The notes beneath the pieces were generated by a model, which saw only the letters and a program-made list of their open reading frames with translations, did no database searches and was not told where the DNA came from. The translations under genes and the position numbers were made by a program. Below, one piece after another: positions 45,237-57,370 of a stretch of 64,000 nucleotides of DNA (position 1 is its first letter; every line of letters begins with the position of its first letter). The stretch comes from Membranipora membranacea (Eukaryota > Bryozoa > Gymnolaemata > Cheilostomatida > Membraniporidae), in assembly GCA_914767715.1 (NCBI GenBank), contig OU612069.1:22505387-22569386 (forward strand), read 5' to 3'.

Positions 45237-45668
45237 TGTCGGATCGAGAAAGATCACGACAGTTCACTGCTGGCAGAGTTCATATGAGATTACTTTATAA
45301 TACTGAATGCAGTTTTTCGGCAGTTTGATGATTTTAATATTGAACTACACCCTGGGGCAAATGCCCCAGGCAACTGATAAATTGCAACGCCAAGTTGTAA
45401 CTGAATCTTCAGAGCAAAAACCCCTGTTCTTTATACCGACCTGTATAAATAGGTCGTAAAATTAGAAACAGGTGGGATGATACGTCATCATTTTGATGGC
45501 CAACCTCCGCATTTAGATGGTAATTAAATGTGCAAAAAATGGAAGTAATGCGGAAGAGTATAACAATTAATCAGATTAGGACCATGGCAACCATGACAGT
45601 GCAATATACAATGCCTAACTTCATGTAGAGTCATGCACCTAGGCGTGTCACATACAGTGTATGTGACA
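45237..45668 (-). repeat. LTR 1 (3' LTR of the array)
   Basis: Starts TGTCGG and ends GTGACA. Contains three palindromic stretches: CCTGGGGCAAATGCCCCAGG, CGACCTGTATAAATAGGTCG, and a GTGTCACATACA terminus facing its own complement. Confidence 0.85.
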
Positions 45669-46656
45669 CATGCACCCCCCTGGTTGCGATCGTCCTCGAT
45701 CGCTTTAACTGGTTCAAAAACATTATAGCTTATGTCACACAAGGATAATCATTGCAATATAAAATTTAAAACCTCAAAATCTCCTGAAATACAAACAAAT
45801 CAAAAATGTCATGCATAAAAGACGGTCATAACAAAATCATGACATTCCCTTCCAAGGCTGAAGAACCTTAACAACTGCTTCAGGTCCATTAACAAAAAAA
45901 AATATATCCCACTTTCCTCTCAACTCTAGATCTAAGAACCTAAGCTTTGCTTAGATTACAGGACAGACGAAGGTGTAAAATTCATGTAATATTATAATGC
46001 TGCTTTCCTGCACAACTATCATTAAAAAATCGGCATCGCAGGAAATTCAAAAGATAAATATATAAATTGCATGATCAAGGTTGTGTCGATGGTAATAATA
46101 TCAAATAATTCATTACATCCTAACTAATACAGTGACCATATTATTTTGGGCTGATCCTTGCACTAATACTGCTGCTATTTGAAGATCAGTTGCCAGTCGG
46201 TTGTAGTCAGGTGCATTCCATAATCTTTTACTCTTAGCGGATCTTAGGTTACGGCTGCCTAATGTTTTTATTGAAGTTTTTCTATTTTTTTGAGTTACAG
46301 TGTTCACACCACCAGATTAGTTTGTCTGCTGTTGTAGACTGAGACTGAATAGAATTGGTTGAATAAAATCAGGAAATTGCAGAGGTACCTTGTCAGTTGG
46401 TGAATCATGAGCAGAAGATCAAATGTCATCACTAGTATATCAGCTTCCATATGTTTTGTCTCTACATCATCTAAAAAGTCCGTCTCCATTTCTCCTTATA
46501 GTAATGTAGACGATGTAGACACATATGGTTCCATTATATTGCTTGCATTAGATCATCTACTCCAAAGACATTTTCCTCCAAGTCCACAATCTCCATCCTC
46601 TTTCTTGTATATTCAACGCTATCAGTCTCATCATCTGAAGGTGTGAAGTTCTCTCC

Positions 46657-46674
46657 TCACTCGGTTGGGCACCA
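46657..46674 (-). other. Primer-binding site of the LTR element, copy 1
   Basis: TGGTGCCCAACCGAGTGA on the minus strand. The second copy is at 48097-48114. The priming tRNA was not identified. Confidence 0.55.
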
Positions 46675-46676
46675 AT

Positions 46677-47108
46677 TGTCGGATCGAGAAAGATCACGAC
46701 AGTTCACTGCTGGCAGAGTTCATATGAGATTACTTTATAATACTGAATGCAGTTTTTCGGCAGTTTGATGATTTTAATATTGAACTACACCCTGGGGCAA
46801 ATGCCCCAGGCAACTGATAAATTGCAACGCCAAGTTGTAACTGAATCTTCAGAGCAAAAACCCCTGTTCTTTATACCGACCTGTATAAATAGGTCGTAAA
46901 ATTAGAAACAGGTGGGATGATACGTCATCATTTTGATGGCCAACCTCCGCATTTAGATGGTAATTAAATGTGCAAAAAATGGAAGTAATGCGGAAGAGTA
47001 TAACAATTAATCAGATTAGGACCATGGCAACCATGACAGTGCAATATACAATGCCTAACTTCATGTAGAGTCATGCACCTAGGCGTGTCACATACAGTGT
47101 ATGTGACA
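46677..47108 (-). repeat. LTR 2 (shared middle LTR)
   Basis: Identical to LTR 1 by eye. Confidence 0.85.
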
Positions 47109-48116
47109 CATGCACCCCCCTGGTTGCGATCGTCCTCGATCGCTTTAACTGGTTCAAAAACATTATAGCTTATGTCACACAAGGATAATCATTGCAATAT
47201 AAAATTTAAAACCTCAAAATCTCCTGAAATACAAACAAATCAAAAATGTCATGCATAAAAGACGGTCATAACAAAATCATGACATTCCCTTCCAAGGCTG
47301 AAGAACCTTAACAACTGCTTCAGGTCCATTAACAAAAAAAAATATATCCCACTTTCCTCTCAACTCTAGATCTAAGAACCTAAGCTTTGCTTAGATTACA
47401 GGACAGACGAAGGTGTAAAATTCATGTAATATTATAATGCTGCTTTCCTGCACAACTATCATTAAAAAATCGGCATCGCAGGAAATTCAAAAGATAAATA
47501 TATAAATTGCATGATCAAGGTTGTGTCGATGGTAATAATATCAAATAATTCATTACATCCTAACTAATACAGTGACCATATTATTTTGGGCTGATCCTTG
47601 CACTAATACTGCTGCTATTTGAAGATCAGTTGCCAGTCGGTTGTAGTCAGGTGCATTCCATAATCTTTTACTCTTAGCGGATCTTAGGTTACGGCTGCCT
47701 AATGTTTTTATTGAAGTTTTTCTATTTTTTTGAGTTACAGTGTTCACACCACCAGATTAGTTTGTCTGCTGTTGTAGACTGAGACTGAATAGAATTGGTT
47801 GAATAAAATCAGGAAATTGCAGAGGTACCTTGTCAGTTGGTGAATCATGAGCAGAAGATCAAATGTCATCACTAGTATATCAGCTTCCATATGTTTTGTC
47901 TCTACATCATCTAAAAAGTCCGTCTCCATTTCTCCTTATAGTAATGTAGACGATGTAGACACATATGGTTCCATTATATTGCTTGCATTAGATCATCTAC
48001 TCCAAAGACATTTTCCTCCAAGTCCACAATCTCCATCCTCTTTCTTGTATATTCAACGCTATCAGTCTCATCATCTGAAGGTGTGAAGTTCTCTCCTCAC
48101 TCGGTTGGGCACCAAT

Positions 48117-48548
48117 TGTCGGATCGAGAAAGATCACGACAGTTCACTGCTGGCAGAGTTCATATGAGATTACTTTATAATACTGAATGCAGTTTTTCGG
48201 CAGTTTGATGATTTTAATATTGAACTACACCCTGGGGCAAATGCCCCAGGCAACTGATAAATTGCAACGCCAAGTTGTAACTGAATCTTCAGAGCAAAAA
48301 CCCCTGTTCTTTATACCGACCTGTATAAATAGGTCGTAAAATTAGAAACAGGTGGGATGATACGTCATCATTTTGATGGCCAACCTCCGCATTTAGATGG
48401 TAATTAAATGTGCAAAAAATGGAAGTAATGCGGAAGAGTATAACAATTAATCAGATTAGGACCATGGCAACCATGACAGTGCAATATACAATGCCTAACT
48501 TCATGTAGAGTCATGCACCTAGGCGTGTCACATACAGTGTATGTGACA
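48117..48548 (-). repeat. LTR 3 (5' LTR of the array)
   Basis: Identical to LTR 1 by eye. Followed by ATTA. Confidence 0.85.
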
Positions 48549-48785
48549 ATTATACCCTTGAAACACCTTTTATTTAAACTCATAATATTTCACTCATTAA
48601 AAGCAATTTTTAGAGGAAATGAGGATATGCTGCCGCGCTGCCGCTGACATGATCGCTACATCTGGGTACACCCTTAACATTGGATTCAGCACGTTGTTCC
48701 ACCCTAGAAACACCTTTAATTGAATTCTTAACATTTCACTAATTATTATATGCAATTTTGAGAAATATTGCGGATACGCTGCCGC

Positions 48786-48926
48786 AAGAAAGTATCATAC
48801 TAACCTCATAAAGATCTGACATGACACTTATTGAAAATTTTAAATTTGATCTAATCTAACACGAGCAGACTTCTGCAAGTTTACTTGGTAAATAAATTGG
48901 CAAGTCAACAAAATCCCCACAATGCA
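48786..48926 (-). repeat. Right arm of the inverted repeat
   Basis: Reverse complement of 44,274-44,410 with about 20-25% mismatch. It ends one base before block B begins. Confidence 0.75.
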
Positions 48927-51900
48927 GTTTCACAAAGCTGAATTGATCGAATCGTTTGGTCATTGTCAGCATGTCATCCTTGAAGCTTTCGCCCAAATCA
49001 ACTGCTGACAATAATTTTGCTAGGTTTAATACTACATGCTAGCCTGTATTAAAGGTAATCCCGCATTCTCATCTTAAATAAGGTAGTAAATAGTAAGTAA
49101 ATATGGAAATGACCCAATGTTGGCCTGGTTGAGTTGTTAAATTCTAAATTATGCTTGATGAGATATGTTGAACCTAGGCGTTTGACAACTCGCAGATGGA
49201 TGCATTGTAGTTCAATGTTTTTGAGGTTTGATAACAATTTCATAACAGGATTTAGGTTATGGAGTATAGCACACTGTAAATTTCTGAGAATGTAATTTAG
49301 CAAAATTTTATTATTGTTATTTTGAAAAATGCTTTGTAAGCCTGATACCTTCTTACATCTCACATCTATAGTTGATAGCCCGATAATGATCGGTGACTTG
49401 TCAAACCACCCTCTCCCTGCATCATGTAATGCAAGTCACCCGCAAGGCTAATATAATTCAAATTTCTGGGAATAGTGCAGAGTGCTATTCTAGCAAATTA
49501 AAACAGTAATGATTTGATTGATGTTTTCGTTTAGGCAGTTCTTATATCTAAGTTTGAAATCCCGGAAATGAGCGATGACTCGTCAAGCCACCCTCCCCCT
49601 GCGTCATGTAATACAAGTGATCCGCAAAAGTAATTTAATTCTAATTTCTGAGAATTTCCTATAGCAGATTTTTATTACTACAAACAAAAAAAGTATTGAT
49701 TCTGATTTGCTTGAAGTTTTCATCTAGGCAGTTCTTATATCAAAAGGTTGATGGCTCGGAAATGATGGATGAATCGGTAAGCTTTAACCCCCACAACGCC
49801 CCGTCTGTTATGCAATAGATCCTCAATGTTAAAATATGGAGCACATGATACATTGCAACCTGTTACCCTGTTTCATAACTAAAATTGATATGTATTAAAT
49901 TGATCTGAGATATACTACAGGTTTTTTTTCTGGTTAGGGTGCAAAGCTTTCTCATGCTCTATTCTATGCTGACACAACGTTTACTTTTTATCACAGTTCA
50001 AACATGTGAAAGTGCATTAAAATTATCAATGCGTGTATGTACTCAGCCCATAGCCGTGCTGTAATCTTTGTCACTAAATTAAATCCCCCTTGCACAGTAA
50101 ATAGATACGTGAGGTGGTATGAGGAAATTTTGCTATTATTTTCCCTAATGGTTTAATCCGTAGTCTATGTTTAGCTTGATTCCTGCTTCTGTTGATAATT
50201 GAGGTTAAAAACTCGCCGTGGAGAATTACGATTGGAGTAATAATCCTTTTCAGAATCATAAGAACTTCTCCATCTATGATCTTGCTATTTTTATATCAGT
50301 AGGAATATTTCCTACGAGTGGGGTTGGGGGTGGGGGGGGAGGGGGCGTCGCACGGTGGGCAAGAGTCTGGGGGGGCTTAGACTATATGAATACCAAATCT
50401 GTAGTTTATCGTATAATCTGTTTAAGGGTAGATGGGTAGTCCACAATTCGATATCCATTCCTGACTTCTGACTATAAAAAGAATTAGTTTAGAATTTACT
50501 GAAGTACATAGTTTGTATAAAAACTGCTATGAGCCCAATACCACTGATAAAAAGTAAAGAAAATGAAAAAATAAACACAATTTTATAAAAGTTTCAAACA
50601 GCAGAGAAATTCTAACACCATCATTTTGATATGTCCTTGACACTATTACCAAGTAGAATGAATTACACCATATGGTTATCTCCCTCCCTGCCAGGTGGGG
50701 CAGAGTGGTGGACCTGCTTGAGTTGGGAGGCAATGGGACTTGAGTTGAAAGACTCAAACTAAATTATCTATAAAGATCATCTACATGTTTTGCCATAACT
50801 GGAATGAGAGGAAAAAAATGTCTCTAATGATGTCTCAGAGGAACAAAGTCTTTTTAATCTTTGCCACACTTTTCCTATCCACGCTATCGTCAATTCTTTT
50901 AGAACATGGCAGATGGGAGAACTCCAAAAGCAGACAAACTCCCTATCTCCCTGGTTTTATGATGACTTGATTTAAATTAAAGACAACATGCCAAGACAAT
51001 CAGCTTTTCAGGAAAGGGGAAGCAACTCCAAATTTGCTCATTGATGAATATAATTTCCGCTCAGGTTAATGTGGACAGTCAGGGTCCTCTGACATATAAG
51101 TTCCTTTTAAAGGCATTTTGTATTAAATGTATAGTACATAAAGACTGAATTAGTCATAAAAAACTGAGACGAAAACAACTCACCCGCAATGCAACTCCAA
51201 CCTTGAATACCCATAAAGATCAGGCCATCGTCATTCATTCATTACTGACCTGGTCCAAACTTTCAGAAAACACCGAATAAAACAGTGGATACTGGTTAAT
51301 GTGGCTGTAGTTGATATCGTAGCAAGATCATATTAGATCAGTGTGTGTGTTGGGTATCCTGATTTAGTATACCACTGTAGCATACTGACTATTGAGCTCT
51401 GTGCGCAAGGTGTGCTATGACCTGCCCACCTGCAAACTGGTAGCAAAAAATGACGCTGAATTCGTTGGCCTCTAACTCTCAACCTTTTGACTACGACAGA
51501 CCTTGCGATCTGAGCCAAAATTTATGGGTACTATCAGTGATGAATATAGTAAAGAGGAGAAAAATCCCGATTTGACATGAAAACATAAGCAAAAATTGCA
51601 GAGCATTAATTCCTACCACTCTTTTTGGTACATACCATATCAATGGATGAATAATTAGACATCACAACCACTCAGCGCAAACAATCATACAATTACATGA
51701 CTCATACATTGATGAGCCTATATGCCTGTTACAGCTCACAAGATGGCCATACTATCCGAGCCTTATCTCCGTTTGTGTTTTGATATTATTTGTTATGGAT
51801 AACCGTAGAACAGACAATCTCAAACTGGAGTCAAACACTAGTCAGTAAGTCACTGATTCTCGATTTAGCAGAGTATGAACAAAGAATAATGGTAACAACC

Positions 51901-51947
51901 ATCATAACAAGATGCAGACTGGCTGAATCACAAACTTATGTGGTGAG

Positions 51948-53235
51948 CATACCTGTCAACATGGGCTAATATTTTTGAGGGACAAACCAGGCCGGGGGTC
52001 CAGGGAGCCGCCTAGGCCAACTGGCGGGGTCTGGGGCAGCGCCCCGGCCGCCGAAGCTTTTGAGCAATTACAAAGCAAAAAAGACCAAAATCCAGGCATT
52101 TTAAGCTATTAAGCTTACTCTGAATATAGATACATGGATATGACAGAGAATGTCCCACACAATCGTACAGACAAACGAGTAAACAGATTCAATAGATATG
52201 GCTGTTGTAATGTAATTATTATTTACTGGTCTGTACAGTCTTGGCCATCTCCTTATGTTTCATGCCAAGTGTGTGTCTGAACACATCATTAGATCCACCA
52301 CCAGTTATATTAATGTCACTTTTACAGTAGTAAGTACAATGGGCATAGCCCATCCCCTGCACACTTTTCTTTAGAAAAGGGTAAGTGGTATTCCATGCAT
52401 CTAAGTATTTGCATGACCTCTTTGCTTTAGGTTATGGTATTGTCTTTCTTTGATGAGATGAGAAGAATTGGACAAAAATGTGCAGAGTGTGAATTTTATA
52501 TTTCCATAACTAAAGAAAAAACTTGTGAAGAGATTTTACTATTATCAAAATCATTTCTTTAGAAGTGGGACTTAACTTAGCTAGTACAATGAACAATGAA
52601 CAATGAACAATGAACAATGAACAATGAACAATGAACAATGAACAATGAACAATGAACAATGAACAATGAACAATGAACAATGAACAATGAACAATGAACA
52701 ATGAACAATGAACAATGAACAATGAACAATGGACAATGGACAATGGACAATGAACAATGAACAATGAACAATGAACAATGAACAATGAACAATGAACAAT
52801 GAACAATGAACAATGAACAATGAACAATGAACAATGAACAATGAACAATGAACAATGAACAATGAACAGTGAACAATGAACAGTCAACGATGAACAATGA
52901 ACAATGAACAATGAAGTTCATTGGTTAGTAACCACTCTTATCTTATCTTTTATCACAGTCTCTAACAGATTGAATTAGGGCTACACTACACTTACAAACA
53001 ATAGACATACACATCATAGTAAAACAAAGTATCATCAATGTCAAAATAGTGTCATGTCTATTGCTGTTGCCAGAGCAATTGAATAAACATAATAACAGCT
53101 ATTCTAACATACATGACCGATTTTTAAGCATACATAAATGATTTCCCTGGACATTTGAGGGACATTAAGTGCGTGAGGGACAATGAGCATAATCCCTGGA
53201 CAATCCCGCGAGATCCGGGACAGTTGACACATATG
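51948..53235. mobile_element. hAT-like non-autonomous element, 1,288 bp
   Basis: Absent from the matching site in block A. Termini CATACCTGTCAAC and, inverted, CATATGTGTCAAC (11 of 13), with 8-bp duplication GTGGTGAG at 51940-51947 and 53236-53243. Subterminal repeats include GAGGGACA and TCCCTGGACA. A GC-rich patch is at 51,992-52,055. No transposase. The 7-bp minisatellite is inside it. Confidence 0.8.
52586..52916. repeat. 7-bp minisatellite, about 47 copies
   Basis: ACAATGA units with a cluster of three ACAATGG variants near 52,727-52,750 and variants near the right end. All frames on the minus strand are open (IVHCSLF-type repeats), which is a product of the 7-bp period. Confidence 0.95.
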
Positions 53236-56232
53236 GTGGTGAGAACTAAATATTCACTTGAACCACATGCTGGTTAATCCCATCAGGTAATTTGATGGCA
53301 GTAACTCACTGAGTGAACTTGGTTGAGTTGCTGATATTGCCCTGTGTCTACTTATTTTAGCGTACATGGTGTGTTCTTGTTTATTTTACACCCAGCACGA
53401 GAGGACAGATATAGAAAATCTATCACCAAAATAAATTTTTTTTCCTTTGTGTAACCTCAGATAACCTTTGAGGGAGGTACTATTTTGTATTTGATGTCAA
53501 AATTAGCAAAAGTGTTGAGTATAGCAGGGAGAATATCCGCAGCATAAACAAAAAACCACTCGGTGCCATTAGAGTCAGCCAAATAATTTGTTTAGCAACA
53601 TCAAAGCATTAAAAAAAAAAGTTTTTTAATCTCCATTTCTAAACTTCCATAGCTCGGTTGCTTCGATGAGACACAGTATCATGGTAATAAATAATCCATA
53701 TTGACCCTGCAGACAAGGTATGACCGGGTCAAAAATAATCTGTATGTAGGATAACTGACAAAATACCCGTTTGTGTGCCAATATTTCTGTTTGAAAAAAA
53801 AGACAATCGTAGTGAAATAACTCAGCAATCTGTGGGTTTGGTCTTTACGACTATGTAGCTGAATTCATCTCCCAGTGGCTATGCATATCTTTTTGAAGCA
53901 GGCTTTTAGAGCTAGCAAGACAGCATGATTCATATATAACACAATGGCGAAATAAATAGAGGTGCTGTACCCCGGTGTTATAAAAAAAGGGACATGACAA
54001 CAACATACCCACAATGCAACTCCATCCTGAAATCCCCAGAAAGATCAGCCCATTGTCATTTATTCATTACTGACCTGGTCAAGCTTCAGAAAAATAAATT
54101 AATAAGGTTGATAATAGTTTGATGAATAGTTAACTGCTTAGATTTAACCAGAGATACCTGGATTTTGGGGTTCAGCTCAGAGAACTCAGGGGATTTAAGA
54201 ACATGAGCAAATAAATCAGATTTCCCCCATATTCATCTTGGGTGAGGAATTCCAGAATATACAGTTGATTTAGTTTGGTCTTGCTGCATAAAAATGTAAA
54301 CTGAAGATGTCACCTAATTACCAATGGAATTAATCTGTAGAGCCCTATGTTGCACTCTAGGTTTTTCGTCCGGACATTGTTGAGAAAACTTGCAGATCCC
54401 CAAAAACCCAAAGGACGTTTTGTGCCTTTGTGTATTTGCAAAACTCAGGATTTAAATCCTCTGGGGTTTAGAACTCTGATGTAGTTGATGTCAAACCAAG
54501 AATATATCTGAACTATTGGAGATCCTGAGTTAGAATCCAGCTGCAGTTTACTGACTACTGAGCTCTGTGTTTCAGGTGTGCTCTGACCTGCCTGCAAACT
54601 GTGAGCATCAAATACGATGGCCATGCCCTGAAGGCACCTCTATGTATCAGCCTAAGGCTAAGATAAATCTTGCAATCTTGGCCAACATTTATTGGTATTT
54701 CCAGTGTCTGGGTGTAGTGCAGATTCTTAAAGAGGAGGAACCCCGAGCCGACACGAAAGCATACACAAAATAAATTGTAAAGCATTATTAATTCCAACCA
54801 TTCTTTTTGATGCATATCACAGTGATGGATGAATAATTAGACATCACAACCCCTCAGTGCTAACAGGTTTAAATAACAAGACCAACACGTGACTGTTTCA
54901 GCGCACAGGATCTATCAGATATCAAGTACTATCAGAACCTTATTTTAGTATGTGCTGTGAATTTGTTCGTTATGGATAACCACACAAAAAAGTTTCAAAC
55001 CAGAGCCAAACACTAGTCAGTAAGCCACTCATTCCGTATTAACAGGGTTTGAACGAACTGGAAAGGTAAAAACCATCATAACAAGATGCAGGCTGTCTGA
55101 ATCAACAATTTATGAGGTGAGAAATGATTCACTTTTACCACATGATGGTAGATCCAATCAGATAATCTGATGGCAGTCACTCAGCCTAGCTGGGTGAACT
55201 TGGTTGTGTTGCTGATAATACTAATATTATCATTCCTAGTGTGTTGTTTTTTATTGCACCCAGCATGAAACGGCAGAAATAGATCATCATCTATCTATCA
55301 CCAAGATAAATTCTTTTTGCCATTGAGTAAATTTTGTCAGTGTAAACTCTGATATCCTTTGAGGGAGCTAGTATTTTGTTTTTGATGTAAAAAATGGCCT
55401 CAGTGTCGGGTATTTAGCAGGGTGAATATCCGCAGCAATAAGCAAAAACCGTTTGTGCCAAAACAGTCAGCAAAATAATGGCTTTATCATCATCAAAGCA
55501 TTGCACAAGAGTTATAATCACCATTTTTAAACTTCCATAGCTCGGTTGCTTTCATGATACACAGTAGCATGGTACAAAATAATTCCTATCGATCCCGCGG
55601 ACAAGGTGTGACCGGGTCAACAATATTTAGTATATAAGATAAAACACAAGATACCTGTGGCTCTGCCAACATATATGATTGACATAAAAACAGATCAGCA
55701 AGACTTGGGTAGGGTCTGAAAGAAATTGTAGATGAATTCATTGTTAATCTGCGCAATCAGATCATTGTTATTTGGGTAGGCAATATAACACAATCGTTAA
55801 GCTCGCTTGCTGTTCACTGCGAGGCGATTGGTGCCATAGGATTGGACAGTTGGAGTACCAGATGGGGAGCTTTCAATGTAAATTGTTCCAGTCCCTAGCA
55901 ACCTCCCGTGTATACCTCTCCTGTGGTGATGCATTAAATAACCTATATTGAGAGAAAGCATCGCATAAGCGATAATGCTGGTATTTGAGTATAAAAAAGG
56001 GAATGGGCTGCATATTTACTAGTGGAGAATAGCGGGCTAGTTAATCAGCGCACTCAGCTAAATTTTATTTTGCGATGGCAAGATGGTACATTCAGTAAGC
56101 TAGTTATTCACTGCCAGGTTATTGGTGCCGCTGGAGTCCATGGTTCGAGTTCCAACAACATCCTGTGGTTATGAAATTTGAATATGGATATTAAGAGAAA
56201 GCATCACATGAGCAATTATGCTGGCACTGCAG

Positions 56233-56238
56233 TATAAA
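56233..56238 (+). promoter_or_regulatory. TATA box of secreted-peptide gene, copy B
   Basis: TATAAA about 60 bases upstream of the ATG, in a stretch conserved with copy A. Confidence 0.6.
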
Positions 56239-56296
56239 ATAGTTTGTAAGGAACTGATTCACTCAAAACCTATACAGTTGTATCTCTTGCACCAAC

Positions 56297-56354
56297 ATGA
56301 ACTGCAAGATAATTATCGTCACTATCGCAGCGTTACTGATTCTTTCAGTTTCAG
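56297..56354 (+). CDS. Secreted four-Cys peptide gene B, exon 1
   Basis: 58 nt, MNCKIIIVTIAALLILSVS plus one base at a GTGAGC donor, phase 1. A complete signal peptide. The ATG sits in the conserved context CACCAACATG, which is shared with the minus-strand relative at 63,030. This copy looks intact and is the better reference for the family. Confidence 0.82.
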
Positions 56355-56963
56355 GTGAGCATACATTTATTATTCTTCTGGAAACATTATTTATCAGCTG
56401 CTCTATGATTTTTGTATTGCTGCTCATCGTTCTCCTTTGATGCCACGAACCAGCTGTAACAGACACATCTAATTGACATTACCTCTTCAAATAATGGGAT
56501 TAGGCAAATAAAATGCAGCCAATGGTAATGTGTATTAAATTCATCAATGAAGCATCATCTGAGTATCTCTTACTTAAATCCAGTTTGACTTGTGTACTTG
56601 AATATAGAGACTGGCCATCACCATCCCATGACTTGGCCTGACTTTCATAACCTTCATGCAGGTCTTGCGGAAATTTTAACAAGGTCATTTTTCCAACTAG
56701 GCCATGGCCTATTTATGTTGATGGGTTTGTACAAAGAAGAGTAGCAACATTTCAGCGATTTAAGGTTTACTAAACGAAGTCAGAGATCTCAAAATATCAA
56801 TAAAAATTTAGAAATGTTTTTTAAACCAAACATTATTTTGTGCTCATAACACATGGATAGACTCTCATCGGCATGTTTGGTTCACTGATAGTGTCTGTAT
56901 TCTTTGCATTTCTGTCTAAAGGAAAAATCTAACTGCAAATTCACTTGTACTTTGATTTTACAG

Positions 56964-57029
56964 CTGGCATGACAACAAACGTGGCTGGAGCGGAAAGATG
57001 TAATACATTTTGGACTGATGAAAATTTAT
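56964..57029 (+). CDS. Secreted four-Cys peptide gene B, exon 2
   Basis: 66 nt, phase 1-1, acceptor TGATTTTACAG, donor GTAAGT. Same sequence as copy A. Confidence 0.82.
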
Positions 57030-57205
57030 GTAAGTTACTTCATATCATATTATAAAAAGTCCGATTGAATAAAACATTCTTACATTTTTCGTAATACACC
57101 TTTATTTATCACCAAATTTTATTGGTAGATCGGTAACGACACACTATGTAGTGCAGCTTAATCGTGCATATATTTATCTAAGCCTATTTTGTATCCATTC
57201 ACTAG

Positions 57206-57354
57206 GTCACAATGCAGTGGTATTTTACTCCTTAGTCCCAGTCCAAGAGAGGATTAACACATGTAAAGATGACGTCGAAAAGAACTGTAACCATTGGCCT
57301 GAAGACACCATCCAGATAGGAGAAGAATTAAAAATTAAAATCAGTGGAGTCTAA
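57206..57354 (+). CDS. Secreted four-Cys peptide gene B, exon 3
   Basis: 149 nt ending TAA. Same sequence as copy A. With exons 1 and 2 it gives a 90-residue precursor with cysteines spaced C-x9-C-x18-C-x7-C. Two disulfides are plausible. No recognised family or function. Confidence 0.82.
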
Positions 57355-57364
57355 TTCTGATTCT

Positions 57365-57370
57365 AATAAA
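57365..57370 (+). terminator. Polyadenylation signal, peptide gene B
   Basis: AATAAA shortly after the stop codon. Confidence 0.6.

Larger units (their letters stand above)
45237..48548 (-). mobile_element. Non-autonomous LTR element, tandem LTR-int-LTR-int-LTR
   Basis: Three 432-bp LTRs (45,237-45,668; 46,677-47,108; 48,117-48,548) alternate with two 1,008-bp internal regions (45,669-46,676 and 47,109-48,116). The 1,440-bp units look identical base for base. Orientation is minus: a primer-binding site TGGTGCCCAACCGAGTGA lies 2 nt inside the right-hand LTRs, and a purine tract AGGGGGGTGCATG lies next to the left-hand ones. ATTA is duplicated at 45233-45236 and 48549-48552, so the array is one insertion. 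No gag or pol; short acidic frames only. Resembles a TRIM-type element. Confidence 0.85.
44780..48785 (+). repeat. Degenerate tandem repeat of about 150-240 bp, interrupted
   Basis: The motif series GGATATGCTGCCGCGCTGCC, GCTGACATGAT, CTGGGTACAC, ATTCAGCACGT, GAAACACCTTTTA recurs at about 44,780, 45,030, 48,555-48,690 and 48,700-48,790. The LTR array (45,237-48,548) is inserted in one unit. Confidence 0.6.

Noticed and set aside
45524-46489. Short minus-strand frames inside the LTR element
   Set aside because: No similarity to gag or pol motifs; repeated only because the element body is repeated.
52510-52921. Minus-strand frames of IVHCSLF repeats
   Set aside because: Produced by the 7-bp minisatellite.
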